In this document: positions 8,544-15,760 of the stretch, piece after piece | Layout of the letters: each line of letters starts with the position of its first letter | Numbering within the stretch: position 1 is the first letter of the stretch | NCBI GenBank assembly: GCA_031296305.1 | Contig: JARLFZ010000036.1 | Span: 1 to 34,989 of the forward strand | Reading direction: 5' to 3' | Origin: Occallatibacter sp. | GTDB lineage: Bacteria > Acidobacteriota > Terriglobia > Terriglobales > Acidobacteriaceae | DNA: 34,989 nucleotides | Program-made: the position numbers and the translations under genes | Notes under the pieces: model-generated | Databases searched by the model: none | The model's input: the letters and a program-made list of their open reading frames with translations, nothing else | What the model was told of the DNA's origin: nothing

Positions 8544-9008
8544 ATGGACAAAATGCAACGCGAGTTTCCTCAGACGCCGCTGGTGGGTGTGGGCGCGGTC
8601 GTAGTCCACGAAGGCCGCGTGCTCCTCGTGCGCCGCGGCAGCGAGCCGCTCAAAGGCCATTGGACGCTGCCCGGCGGCGTGCTTGAAGTCGGTGAAACCC
8701 TGGTTGAAGGCGTGGCGCGCGAGGTGCGCGAAGAAACCGGCCTCCTCGTCGAACCGTTGGAGCTGGTAGAGCTTCTCGACCGCATCCATCGCGAGGCCAG
8801 CCGCGTGCGCTACCACTACGTCATTGCCGACTACCTCTGCCGCGTTACCGGCGGCGAATTGCGCGCGGCCTCCGACGCCGACGCCGTCCGCTGGGTGGAA
8901 CCCACAGAATGGAAGAACCACGGCGCCCTCGTCCTCGATCCCATCACCGTGCGCGTCATCGAAAAAGGATGGCAAAGAGCGCAAGCTCTGCAAGAAGAAG
9001 GAAGCTAG
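8544..9008 (+). CDS. Nudix hydrolase
   Basis: This is a 154-residue enzyme with a complete Nudix box: a 23-residue motif running from the Gly of GGVLEVGETL through REVREETG, matching GX5EX7REUXEEXGU. Nudix enzymes hydrolyse nucleoside diphosphates linked to another moiety, using Mg2+ held by the REVREE glutamates. The substrate cannot be read from sequence; the form resembles small MutT/ADP-ribose-pyrophosphatase-like proteins. The start is fixed by GGAGGA at 8531-8536, seven bases before ATG. The upstream open frame is a readthrough of repeats and of the antisense HMA gene. The stop is 3 bp before the next gene, so the two are likely co-transcribed. Confidence 0.88.
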   Translation: MDKMQREFPQTPLVGVGAVVVHEGRVLLVRRGSEPLKGHWTLPGGVLEVGETLVEGVAREVREETGLLVEPLELVELLDRIHREASRVRYHYVIADYLCRVTGGELRAASDADAVRWVEPTEWKNHGALVLDPITVRVIEKGWQRAQALQEEGS

Positions 9009-9011
9009 CCC

Positions 9012-9938
9012 ATGACCACCTCTCGTCCGAAGCATCTGATCAAGCGCACTCTCTGGTCTCTGCTCGCTCTCGCGCTGCTCGCGGGCATCGGATTCTACCT
9101 CCGTCCCGTCAGCTACCTCAACGCGTGGACCTACCTGCAAGAAGACCTCTCCGGCATCGAGAGCAGTTCGGTTCAGGTTGCAGGCCATCGCGTGCACTAT
9201 CTTGCCGAGGGCCCGGCCAACGGCCCTGTCGTCGTTCTCGTGCACGGCCTCGGCGCCAGCGCGGAGCACTGGAGCAACCTTGCCCCATATCTCGCTCAAT
9301 CCGGTTTCCGCGTCTACATTCCCGATCTCATCGGCTACGGCCGCAGCGAGCAGCCCGCGGATTTCTCCTATTCTGTGCGCGACGAAGCCGCCGTGGTCGT
9401 GGGCTTCATGGACACGCTGGGCCTCAAGCAGGTCGAGCTCGGCGGCTGGTCCATGGGCGGATGGATTGCGGCGCTCGTCGCCGCCGAGCATCCCGAACGC
9501 GTCAGCCGCCTCATGCTGTTTGATTCCGCCGGCCTCGACGTCCCGCCGACATTTGACACCTCGTTATTCATTCCTTCCACCACCGTCCAGCTTGACCAGT
9601 TGAAAGACCTCCTCTCGCCGCAATCGCAGCCCATCCCGGCCTTCATCGCTCGCGACATGCTGCGCGACTTCCGCCTGAATGGCTGGGTTGTGCAGCGCGC
9701 TCTCGCCACCATGCTCACCGCGCAGGACGTGGTCGACAATCTTCTGCCGCAACTCAAAATGCCCGTACTCCTCGTATGGGGCTCGCTCGACCGCGTCACG
9801 CCGCTTAGCGATGGCGACATCATGCATCGTCTCATCCCGCAATCCCAGCTCGACGTCTTTGCCGGTTGCGGACACATGGCGCCTATCGAGTGCTCCGCCG
9901 AGGTCGGCCCCAAAGTCGTCGCCTTCGCCCGCGAGTGA
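9012..9938 (+). CDS. Membrane-anchored alpha/beta hydrolase
   Basis: The 308-residue protein has one N-terminal membrane helix (about 13-31, LWSLLALALLAGIGFYL). An alpha/beta-hydrolase fold follows: oxyanion-region HGLGAS (79-84), nucleophile elbow GGWSMGG with Ser147, acid Asp260 in WGSLDRVTP, and base His288 in GCGHMAPIE. The catalytic triad is therefore complete. The helix suggests the enzyme is tethered to the cytoplasmic membrane, with the catalytic domain probably outside. Its substrate (ester, amide or C-C bond) is not evident. AAGGAAG lies seven bases before ATG, and the gene begins 3 bp after the Nudix stop. Confidence 0.88.
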   Translation: MTTSRPKHLIKRTLWSLLALALLAGIGFYLRPVSYLNAWTYLQEDLSGIESSSVQVAGHRVHYLAEGPANGPVVVLVHGLGASAEHWSNLAPYLAQSGFRVYIPDLIGYGRSEQPADFSYSVRDEAAVVVGFMDTLGLKQVELGGWSMGGWIAALVAAEHPERVSRLMLFDSAGLDVPPTFDTSLFIPSTTVQLDQLKDLLSPQSQPIPAFIARDMLRDFRLNGWVVQRALATMLTAQDVVDNLLPQLKMPVLLVWGSLDRVTPLSDGDIMHRLIPQSQLDVFAGCGHMAPIECSAEVGPKVVAFARE

Positions 9939-9957
9939 TTTGCCGACTTACTCGCCC

Positions 9958-9973
9958 GCTCCCTTGCTCCCTG
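9958..9973. repeat. Short period-8 tract downstream of the hydrolase
   Basis: Two units, GCTCCCTT and GCTCCCTG, follow the hydrolase stop codon. They belong to the same family as the longer tracts in this window. Confidence 0.55.
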
Positions 9974-10014
9974 TCTTCTTGACTCGGCGCCGCCCCCTTT
10001 GCGAGACTCCGCCC

Positions 10015-10728
10015 ATGGGATACAGCGGAAAGATTGAATACGCCGGAGAGCGCAAAATCCGGGAACGCAACACCAACGTCTATCGCCTTTGTCACTGGCC
10101 TATCTGGATTTGGGTCTTCTTTCTGGCGCCGGGACCCCTCACTTTCAGCCTGTTTTCCGGCGGTTTTCACTGGGTCAATTGGGCATGGCTCGCTACGGTC
10201 CTCATCGGAACAGGTATCGCCGGCTACAACGCGCAACTCCCCGGCAGCGAACATCGCCCCTACATCCTGCGCTTCGACGAGGACAAGCCCAACCCGCTCT
10301 ATCGCCGCGTCTGCTACACCTTCGCTTGGAACGCGATCCTGAATTACGCGCTGCTCAACATGGCAGCACTGATCTACGCCGCCGCCGCCGGCGTCTGGCG
10401 CATGAAGCAGGTTTACCTCTACGGCTACTCGCCGATTTGCGCGTTCATCCTGCTGCTCGGCATGCTGGGCAAACTGCCGCGCGTCGGAACTTCCACCCAG
10501 GGCGAAGGCTGGGAGCGCCGCTATTTTTACGGATCGGTCTGGGCCGTCACTGCCGCGCAAACTATCCTGCTCGTTCTCTGGAAGACGGTTCCCCTCAATT
10601 CCACCGGCAGTCTCATTAAGCTCGTGGTTTTTGTCGCCGTGTTGGTGATCTTCGGCATTGCGGCTGCGCGCGGCATTCTTCCGCGCACGCGACCCATCGT
10701 TCCGGGTGAGTTGATGGTCTCGGATTGA
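10015..10728 (+). CDS. Multi-pass membrane protein of unknown function
   Basis: This 237-residue protein is not recognised. About five or six hydrophobic segments can be seen, including WPIWIWVFFLAPGPLTFSL, WAWLATVLIGTGIAGY, ILNYALLNMAALIYAAAAG, ICAFILLLGMLG, AAQTILLVLW and LVVFVAVLVIFGIAAA. Short charged loops carry conserved-looking PG, RFDEDKPNP and GEGWERR motifs. A Tyr/Arg-rich N-terminus precedes the first helix. The ATG at 10015 was chosen because the sequence becomes protein-like there; the frame is open further upstream but overlaps the hydrolase. No ribosome-binding site is evident. It is co-directional with the hydrolase, 76 bp downstream. Confidence 0.7.
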   Translation: MGYSGKIEYAGERKIRERNTNVYRLCHWPIWIWVFFLAPGPLTFSLFSGGFHWVNWAWLATVLIGTGIAGYNAQLPGSEHRPYILRFDEDKPNPLYRRVCYTFAWNAILNYALLNMAALIYAAAAGVWRMKQVYLYGYSPICAFILLLGMLGKLPRVGTSTQGEGWERRYFYGSVWAVTAAQTILLVLWKTVPLNSTGSLIKLVVFVAVLVIFGIAAARGILPRTRPIVPGELMVSD

Positions 10729-10881
10729 GCTGGGCACCGCAGTTTCACCTTTTTGCGACGAAGATGCCGCTGGCCGTTTGAAAAGTTCATCAGCCAGCAA
10801 CTGACGCACAGCTGGTGAACCGACCGGGACGCCGGAATTTGACTCCCAGACGCTCGGTTCTTCGGTCGGATTGGTGCTATA

Positions 10882-11703
10882 GTGATCGGCGTGAAAGTCC
10901 CACTCAATTACGGTCACCTCACTGGCGTTCTTCGGAATTGGAGCGAGTTTCACGTAAGAGCAAAGCACAAATCGCCGTCATGGGGATCGGCCCCTCTCCT
11001 AGTTAAAAGCGCGAAGATTCTAGACCACTACGCTCAGCAGTGTTTGCAGGATGCCCTCGCACGTTCAGACGCAGAATTCTCGCCGCTGGCCGAGCCGCTA
11101 AGGCTCAACCTCGGAAAGCATCGCTGGCTGTCTGCGGACAGAGAAGAATCGTATAGCGACTGGCTGGCGTGGATTCTTCAGGGAATTTCAGATAGCGCCG
11201 AGATTCTTCCGTTGTTTGCCCTCGACGATGAAGCCACGAGGGACCTGCTTAGGTCGGAGGAAATTCGAGTTCACCGGGAGGTATGGAGTGAAAATAAAAA
11301 CAGCAGAACCGACATCGAGATCCAGTTCGGCGAACGGGGCCTACTGATCATCGAGGTAAAAGTGCTGAATCCGGGTAGTGAGTTGCAGCCTGAGTTGAAA
11401 CGATTCAACGAGAGGGTCACCCCCAAGAATGTGGAGCTTCGGCTGCTGGTCTTGCTTGGGACGGAAGCACCCGATGCGGAGACTAATCTCTCTGAGTTCA
11501 CCTTCACCGATTGGCGAACCTTATGCAAGCGGTTACGTCGATATGCCAATCGGATCAAAGGCTCGGATTTGCTGCGCGCGGCGGCAATCCTGATCTTTTG
11601 CGGAGCCGTGGAGCAAAACCTATTAGGGCTCTCATGTCACCCCCGGCGCCTTCGTACGATGGCCACCGTCAATTACCTGCACGAATGGAGGTGCGAAGCA
11701 TGA
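10882..11703 (+). CDS. PD-(D/E)XK nuclease-like protein
   Basis: The 273-residue frame contains the core of a restriction-endonuclease-like fold: SRTDIEIQ with Asp144, then LLIIEVKV with Glu158 and Lys160, giving the D-(X)n-EXK signature. An upstream Glu-rich helix, EESYSDWLAWI (88-98), resembles PDDEXK_4-type proteins. Such enzymes cut DNA with Mg2+. The start is uncertain: GTG at 10882 or 10891, or TTG at 11044, and none has a good ribosome-binding site. The region 10740-10968 also looks coding on the other strand, which favours a later start. Base composition is visibly richer in A+T than the flanks, suggesting acquisition by transfer. The stop overlaps the next gene by 4 bp. A defence or restriction role is inference only. 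Confidence 0.7.
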   Translation: MIGVKVPLNYGHLTGVLRNWSEFHVRAKHKSPSWGSAPLLVKSAKILDHYAQQCLQDALARSDAEFSPLAEPLRLNLGKHRWLSADREESYSDWLAWILQGISDSAEILPLFALDDEATRDLLRSEEIRVHREVWSENKNSRTDIEIQFGERGLLIIEVKVLNPGSELQPELKRFNERVTPKNVELRLLVLLGTEAPDAETNLSEFTFTDWRTLCKRLRRYANRIKGSDLLRAAAILIFCGAVEQNLLGLSCHPRRLRTMATVNYLHEWRCEA

Positions 11704-12242
11704 ACAACGACGGCTTGGATAGAGAAAAGGAATTCTTTGTTACGGGAGTTAAAACATACGTCGAGGTCGACGATGCGATGGCAGAGTTCCGCAGTCTGGT
11801 TCAGCAGAAATGCAGATCCGTTGTGAGCGAAAGACTCGTTGATCTCAACCAAGCCTGCGGCACGCATTGGACGATCAACGACCTAAACGATTATTTGCAG
11901 AAGACCGGCGAACATCAATACATTGGCAAGCAGATGGAAGTGAAGGGGCTCGGCGGGCTCTACTTCTGTTTAAGACTTTCTCGCGGAGATGAAAGTAAAC
12001 CCTCTTATGCCTATGTTTTCTTATACCGAATACGTAGAGATCTCGCCGCCGGCTTGTGGGGTCTTTCTAGCACAAGCACTTCTGTTCCCTGGAAAGGCAG
12101 AAACAACCTCGGTTTCGGCCGACCCTTGCCGGTAGATGAAATCCCAAACTTCGAAGATTATCTCGGCCAGGCCGCCACAGACTTCCTCGCTTTCATCAAC
12201 GAAAGCGGCGGGCTAAGAAAACATCTGGCGCAGGGGGCATAG
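11700..12242 (+). CDS. Unknown protein coupled to the PD-(D/E)XK gene
   Basis: This 180-residue product is not recognised. Its ATG overlaps the nuclease stop (ATGA) and has a strong GGAGG site seven bases upstream, inside the nuclease gene, so translation is probably coupled. The protein looks soluble and globular. Its N-terminal half is helical and charged; the middle alternates hydrophobic strands (GGLYFCLRLSRGD, YAYVFLYRIRRDL); then follow WGLSSTSTSVPWKGRNN and a helical end. No catalytic motif, signal peptide or DNA-binding helix is obvious. Pairing with a nuclease-like gene suggests a partner, specificity or immunity subunit, but this is inference. Confidence 0.7.
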   Translation: MNNDGLDREKEFFVTGVKTYVEVDDAMAEFRSLVQQKCRSVVSERLVDLNQACGTHWTINDLNDYLQKTGEHQYIGKQMEVKGLGGLYFCLRLSRGDESKPSYAYVFLYRIRRDLAAGLWGLSSTSTSVPWKGRNNLGFGRPLPVDEIPNFEDYLGQAATDFLAFINESGGLRKHLAQGA

Positions 12243-12257
12243 CTGGGCTAACCAGGC

Positions 12258-12290
12258 TCGCGCACGAAGGAACTGAGCAGTTGTGCGCGA
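12258..12290 (+). terminator. Strong hairpin after the nuclease module
   Basis: TCGCGCAC (12258-12265) pairs with GTGCGCGA (12283-12290). Inside, AACT-GAGC-AGTT makes a second stem separated by a five-base bulge. It starts 15 bp after the stop of the two-gene module. There is no T-run behind it, so it would be a non-canonical terminator or an mRNA 3' stabiliser. Confidence 0.5.
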
Positions 12291-12551
12291 ATGAGCGATT
12301 TGCCATCCATCCGAAACTAACTTTCTCGCCGATTCTGGCTCGATTCCAGCTCATCCCATCGCTGGGCTCGCCTCGTCAAGCCCTATTCGCCCAACATCAG
12401 GCCCGCGCCGCATCTAACCCACTGATTTCTTAGTCCCTCGGCCCCTTAGCCCCTCAGTCGCTGTCTTCGCAGATAATTTCCCCACATTGGCGCACAATCG
12501 TTCCATGAGTCATGGTTTCCAGACTAGCGGTATGGAGGCATCTACCCCGGC

Positions 12552-12646
12552 CATAAGTCCTTTATTATCAAATATTAACGCTATAAGTCCTTTGTTATCA
12601 AATATGGAGAGATATACCCCGGCCATAAGTCTTTTGTTATCAAATA
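12552..12646 (+). repeat. Three direct repeats of an A+T-rich unit
   Basis: The unit is YATAAGTCYTTTRTTATCAA followed by ATA. Copies begin at 12552, 12582 and 12624, spaced 30 and 42 bp. The first and third copies are also preceded by the same TACCCCGGC. Immediately downstream comes the G-rich tract at 12664. The spacing is irregular and there is no adjacent cas gene, so it is not a CRISPR array. Confidence 0.85.
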
Positions 12647-12663
12647 TGGAGGTATGTCATATA

Positions 12664-12686
12664 GGGGGGAGAGGGGGGTTGGTACC
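12664..12686 (+). repeat. G-rich purine element, copy 1
   Basis: G6-AGA-G6 is followed by TTGGTACC. The complementary copy at 23097-23119 matches 22 of 23 positions in the opposite orientation. Both copies follow A+T-rich sequence containing an ATA(A/T)GTCCTTT motif. The element could form a G-quadruplex or triplex. Confidence 0.8.
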
Positions 12687-12814
12687 GGGGGTACGGACCG
12701 GGCGGACCTCCGACAGAGTAGACTGGCCGGATCTCCAGGCACCGCAACGCGGCAGTGGCCACCTGCACCTGGCCCGGCCTGAAATGTGGGACTTGCTCCC
12801 GACCGTACGACCAA

Positions 12815-12828
12815 GTGATCCAAATCAC
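12815..12828 (+). promoter_or_regulatory. FNR/CRP-type operator upstream of hypC
   Basis: GTGAT-CCAA-ATCAC is a perfect palindrome. It fits the FNR/CRP family pattern of TGAT-N4-ATCA. Its centre lies about 45 bp before the hypC start and about 42 bp before the start point predicted from the -10 element. That is the class II activator position. Oxygen- or cAMP-linked control of hydrogenase maturation would make biological sense; this is inferred. Confidence 0.55.
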
Positions 12829-12830
12829 AT

Positions 12831-12857
12831 TTGACCGTCGCCTCCGGGCGGTATAAG
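12831..12857 (+). promoter_or_regulatory. Possible hypC promoter
   Basis: TTGACC (12831-12836) and TATAAG (12852-12857) resemble -35 and -10 elements, with a short 15-bp spacer that would suit activator dependence. The predicted transcript start would leave almost no leader before the ATG, so either the mRNA is near-leaderless or the true promoter is further upstream. Confidence 0.35.
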
Positions 12858-12866
12858 AAGGTTGCT

Positions 12867-13274
12867 ATGTGCCTCGCAATTCCTGGAAAAGTCGAAGAGA
12901 TCACTACCGACGGCCTCATCCGCATCGGCCGCGTCAACTTCGGCGGCGTGATCAAGAAGGTTTGTCTCGACTACGTGCCCGAGGTCGAGGTCGGCGACTA
13001 CACCATCGTCCATGTGGGATTTGCCCTCTCGAAAATCGATGAGGAGACTGCCGAGCAGACCCTCGCCGACTTCCGCGCCATGGGCGTACTCGATGAAGAA
13101 CTGGCGAGCGAGGAAGAAGCTTTCGCCCGCGCGGCCCAGCGGCCGCAGTCGCGTTGCCCCGATGGAAGCTGCTCAAGTGAATGTGGCGGCGCCGATTGTT
13201 CCCCCGCCAGCCCCGCTAGCACCGCTAACTCCGCCAACTCCGCCAACTCCGCCAACTCCGCTTCCAAACCATGA
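12867..13274 (+). CDS. hypC: Hydrogenase maturation chaperone HypC with an extended tail
   Basis: HypC carries the Fe(CN)2CO precursor with HypD and delivers it to the hydrogenase large subunit. The conserved start MCLAIPGKV, whose Cys2 is essential in the family, fixes the ATG at 12867; AGAAGG lies five bases upstream. Residues 1-80 are an ordinary HypC/HupF domain ([20 protein letters not shown]). At 135 residues the protein is about 50 longer than usual. The tail contains four Cys (97, 102, 106, 111) and then an Asn-Ser-Ala repeat encoded by a period-9 DNA tract. The stop overlaps hypD by 4 bp (ATGA). Confidence 0.92.
   Translation: MCLAIPGKVEEITTDGLIRIGRVNFGGVIKKVCLDYVPEVEVGDYTIVHVGFALSKIDEETAEQTLADFRAMGVLDEELASEEEAFARAAQRPQSRCPDGSCSSECGGADCSPASPASTANSANSANSANSASKP
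13215..13261. repeat. Period-9 tract encoding the HypC tail
   Basis: Units GCTAGCACC, GCTAACTCC and then GCCAACTCC three times stand in tandem and are read as Ala-Asn-Ser repeats. The same 9-bp family occurs outside genes at 18024-18042, 21376-21416, 21569-21590 and 32914-32940. Confidence 0.88.
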
Positions 13275-14413
13275 AGTACCTCAACGAATTCCGCAACGGC
13301 GAAATTGCCCGGGCCCTGGCGCGCGAAATCGCCCAGGTCACCACGCACCCGTGGAAAATCATGGAAGTCTGCGGCGGCCAGACGCACTCGATCATTAAAA
13401 ACGGAATTGACCAGATGCTCCCCGCCGGCGTGGAAATGATTCACGGCCCCGGTTGCCCTGTCTGCGTCACGCCGCTCGAGCTGATCGACAAGGCGCTGGC
13501 CATCGCCGCGCAACCCGGCGTCATGTTCTGCTCTTTTGGCGATATGCTCCGCGTTCCCGGCACCGACGGCGACCTTTTTCAAGTGAAGGGCCGCGGCGGT
13601 GACGTGCGCGTGGTCTATTCGCCGCTCGACGCCGTCGAACTCGCCGTCAAGAACCCTGACAAGCAAGTGGTTTTCTTCGGCGTCGGCTTTGAAACCACCG
13701 CGCCGGCCAACGCCATGAGCGTGCACCTGGCGAAACGCCGCGGGTTGAAGAATTTTTCCCTGCTCGTTTCCCATGTTCTGGTTCCGCCTGCAATTGCGGC
13801 CATCATGTCCTCGCCCGGCAATCACGTGCAGGCGTTTCTCGCCGCCGGCCACGTGTGCAGTGTCATGGGCTACTGGGAGTATCCGCCGCTGGCTGAGAAA
13901 TACCGCGTGCCTATCGTGGTCACAGGCTTTGAGCCGCTCGATTTGCTCGATGGCATTCGCCGCGCGGTGGTACAGCTCGAAAGCGGCTGTCACGAAGTCG
14001 AGAATGCTTATAGCCGCGTCGTCACCTTCGAAGGCAATCGCCCCGCACAAAAGCTGTTAAGCGAAGTCTTTGAAGTCACCGATCGCGCCTGGCGCGGCAT
14101 CGGCGTCATTCCGCAGAGCGGCTGGCGTCTCAACGCCGACTATCGCGAATTCGACGCCGAAGAGCGCTTCCACATCACGGGAATTCATACCGAGGAGTCC
14201 CCGCTGTGTCGCGCAGGCGACGTGCTACGTGGAGCCATCAAGCCGGCCGAGTGTGCCGCGTTCGGCAAGGAATGCACGCCGCGCCATCCACTCGGCGCGA
14301 CGATGGTTTCAAGCGAAGGCGCCTGCGCCGCGTATTACAACTACGGACGGTTTTTGTCGGCGGAAGATCTAGCCAGCGCCGGTTCCGCGCTTTCGGGAGC
14401 TGCACATGGCTGA
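13271..14413 (+). CDS. hypD: Hydrogenase maturation protein HypD
   Basis: HypD is the Fe-S scaffold on which the Fe(CN)2CO group of NiFe hydrogenase is assembled together with HypC. The 380-residue length is normal. Visible hallmarks are MEVCGGQTH (Cys34), [10 protein letters not shown] (Cys62, Cys65), the GFETTAP motif, and the C-terminal Cys-rich region holding the [4Fe-4S] ligands ([34 protein letters not shown]). The gene overlaps hypC by 4 bp and hypE by 8 bp, so the three are translated as a unit in the cytoplasm. No other maturation gene is visible in the window. Confidence 0.95.
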   Translation: MKYLNEFRNGEIARALAREIAQVTTHPWKIMEVCGGQTHSIIKNGIDQMLPAGVEMIHGPGCPVCVTPLELIDKALAIAAQPGVMFCSFGDMLRVPGTDGDLFQVKGRGGDVRVVYSPLDAVELAVKNPDKQVVFFGVGFETTAPANAMSVHLAKRRGLKNFSLLVSHVLVPPAIAAIMSSPGNHVQAFLAAGHVCSVMGYWEYPPLAEKYRVPIVVTGFEPLDLLDGIRRAVVQLESGCHEVENAYSRVVTFEGNRPAQKLLSEVFEVTDRAWRGIGVIPQSGWRLNADYREFDAEERFHITGIHTEESPLCRAGDVLRGAIKPAECAAFGKECTPRHPLGATMVSSEGACAAYYNYGRFLSAEDLASAGSALSGAAHG

Positions 14414-15482
14414 CGATGCAAAGGCTGGCGTGCCCGATTTCGCCAACTGGTCCTGCCCGCTCCCGCTCGCCGACTATCCCACCATCGTGATGGGCCACGG
14501 CGGCGGCGGCAAGCTGGGCAACGAACTGGTTGAGCATCTCTTCCTGCCCGCGTTCCGCAATCCCGCGCTTGAAAACCTGGGCGACGCAGCGGTGCTCGAA
14601 ACCGCGGGCGCGCGCCTCGCGCTGAGCACCGATTCATTCGTCGTGCAGCCACTATTTTTCCCAGGCGGGTCGATCGGGGAGCTAGCTGTGAACGGAACCG
14701 TCAACGATCTCGCCGTCTCCGGCGCCGAGCCGAAGTTCCTCAGCGCCAGTTTCATTCTCGAAGAAGGCTTTCAGCTCTCGCAGCTCGCGGCCATCGTCGA
14801 CGACATGGCCAAGGCGGCAGCAACGGCGCACGTGCAAATTGTCACAGGCGATACAAAAGTTGTCGAGCGCGGCCACGGCGACGGTTGCTACATCACCACT
14901 GCTGGTGTTGGAGTTCTGCGCCCCGGCATTCAGGTGGGTCCGCATCGCGCCGAGGTGGGTGACGCGATCATCGTCTCGGGAACCATCGGCGACCACGGCA
15001 TGGCCATCATGAGCGTGCGCGAAGGCCTCGAATTCGAGAGTCAAATCCGATCGGATTGCGCGGCGCTCAACGGCATGATTGCAGAGGTACTCGACGCCGC
15101 GGGCGCATCAGTCCACGTCATGCGCGATCCCACGCGCGGTGGCCTCGCTTCTACCTTGAACGAAATCGCGCACTCCTCCGATGTCGGCGTCGCTATCGAC
15201 GAGAGCAGCGTCCCCGTGCGGCCCGAGGTGCAATCCGCATGCGAACTGCTTGGCCTCGACCCGGTGTACGTGGCCAACGAAGGCAAGGTGGTTTTTTTCG
15301 TCGCGCCCCAAGCCGCCGGCCGCGTCCTTGAAATTTTGCGCGCGCATCCCCTGGGCCGTGACGCAGCCCGCATCGGTCACGTGACTGCGGAGCACAAGCA
15401 CATGCTCGTAGCGCGCACCGGAATGGGCGCCAACCGCGTCATCCCCACCATGATCGGCGAACAGTTGCCGCGCATCTGCTAA
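14406..15482 (+). CDS. hypE: Carbamoyl-dehydratase HypE
   Basis: HypE dehydrates the thiocarbamoyl group placed on its C-terminal Cys by HypF to thiocyanate, then donates cyanide to the HypCD complex. The 358-residue protein begins with the AIR-synthase-type ATP-binding segment [18 protein letters not shown] and has [29 protein letters not shown] family blocks and [17 protein letters not shown]. It ends in PRIC, the invariant C-terminal cysteine, so the reading frame is complete and functional in appearance. GGGAG inside hypD is its ribosome-binding site. hypF, the expected partner, is not in the window. Confidence 0.95.
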   Translation: MADDAKAGVPDFANWSCPLPLADYPTIVMGHGGGGKLGNELVEHLFLPAFRNPALENLGDAAVLETAGARLALSTDSFVVQPLFFPGGSIGELAVNGTVNDLAVSGAEPKFLSASFILEEGFQLSQLAAIVDDMAKAAATAHVQIVTGDTKVVERGHGDGCYITTAGVGVLRPGIQVGPHRAEVGDAIIVSGTIGDHGMAIMSVREGLEFESQIRSDCAALNGMIAEVLDAAGASVHVMRDPTRGGLASTLNEIAHSSDVGVAIDESSVPVRPEVQSACELLGLDPVYVANEGKVVFFVAPQAAGRVLEILRAHPLGRDAARIGHVTAEHKHMLVARTGMGANRVIPTMIGEQLPRIC

Positions 15483-15486
15483 GAAC

Positions 15487-15605
15487 AGGGACCGAGGGAA
15501 CAAGGGAACCAGAAGACCTCTGAGTCCGCACCAAATTCCTGTACGTTCTTGTTCTCATGGTCCCTGCTTTCTTGTCCCCTCGGTCCCTTGTTCCCTCGTT
15601 CCCCG
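15487..15605 (+). repeat. Inverted pair of period-8 tracts after hypE
   Basis: GAGGGAACAAGGGA (15494-15507) and its exact reverse complement TCCCTTGTTCCCTC (15584-15597) flank about 76 bp. Each is part of a period-8 tract. In RNA they could pair into a long-range hairpin, followed by GAGTTTTTTCC. It could act as a terminator for hypCDE, though the repeats are present elsewhere without that role. Confidence 0.6.
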
Positions 15606-15694
15606 AGTTTTTTCCAAGTACATTCGTAAGCCAAGCCCGCTTAGGTTTAGGCCTTTCAAACTCAGTCGCCGGTTTTCTCCGCCGATGAATGAGA

Positions 15695-15747
15695 AAAGGC
15701 AAAGACCGCGGCCGCGCCAAACCAGACGCGCTACGGCCTTTGCCCTT
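15695..15747 (+). promoter_or_regulatory. Structured leader hairpin before the sedolisin gene
   Basis: GGCAAAG (15698-15704) pairs with CTTTGCC (15738-15744). Inside, CCG pairs with CGG and CGCG with CGCG around the loop CCAAACCAGA. A second inverted pair, TGAAAGGCC (15749-15757) with GGCCTTTCA upstream at 15650-15658, encloses it. The structure ends just before the start codon. It does not match a riboswitch class that I recognise. Confidence 0.45.
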
Positions 15748-15760
15748 CTGAAAGGCCGGA

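Larger units (their letters stand above)
12243..12866. other. Gene-free, repeat-rich stretch before hypC
   Basis: No convincing gene is seen in these 624 bases. In order the stretch holds a hairpin (12258-12290), a period-8 tract (12432-12463), three copies of an A+T-rich direct repeat (12552-12646), a G-rich purine tract (12664-12686), and the regulatory region of hypC (12815-12857). A short open frame over the direct repeats (12487-12834) only translates repeat units and is not accepted. Confidence 0.75.

Noticed and set aside
12552..12646. Possible CRISPR array
   Set aside because: There are only three repeats with unequal spacing of 30 and 42 bp, spacer-like parts that are too short and partly repeated, and no cas gene.
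15695..15747. Cyclic di-GMP (GEMM) riboswitch before the sedolisin gene
   Set aside because: GGCAAAG and CCAAACC are reminiscent, but the conserved core and tetraloop-receptor order are not present.
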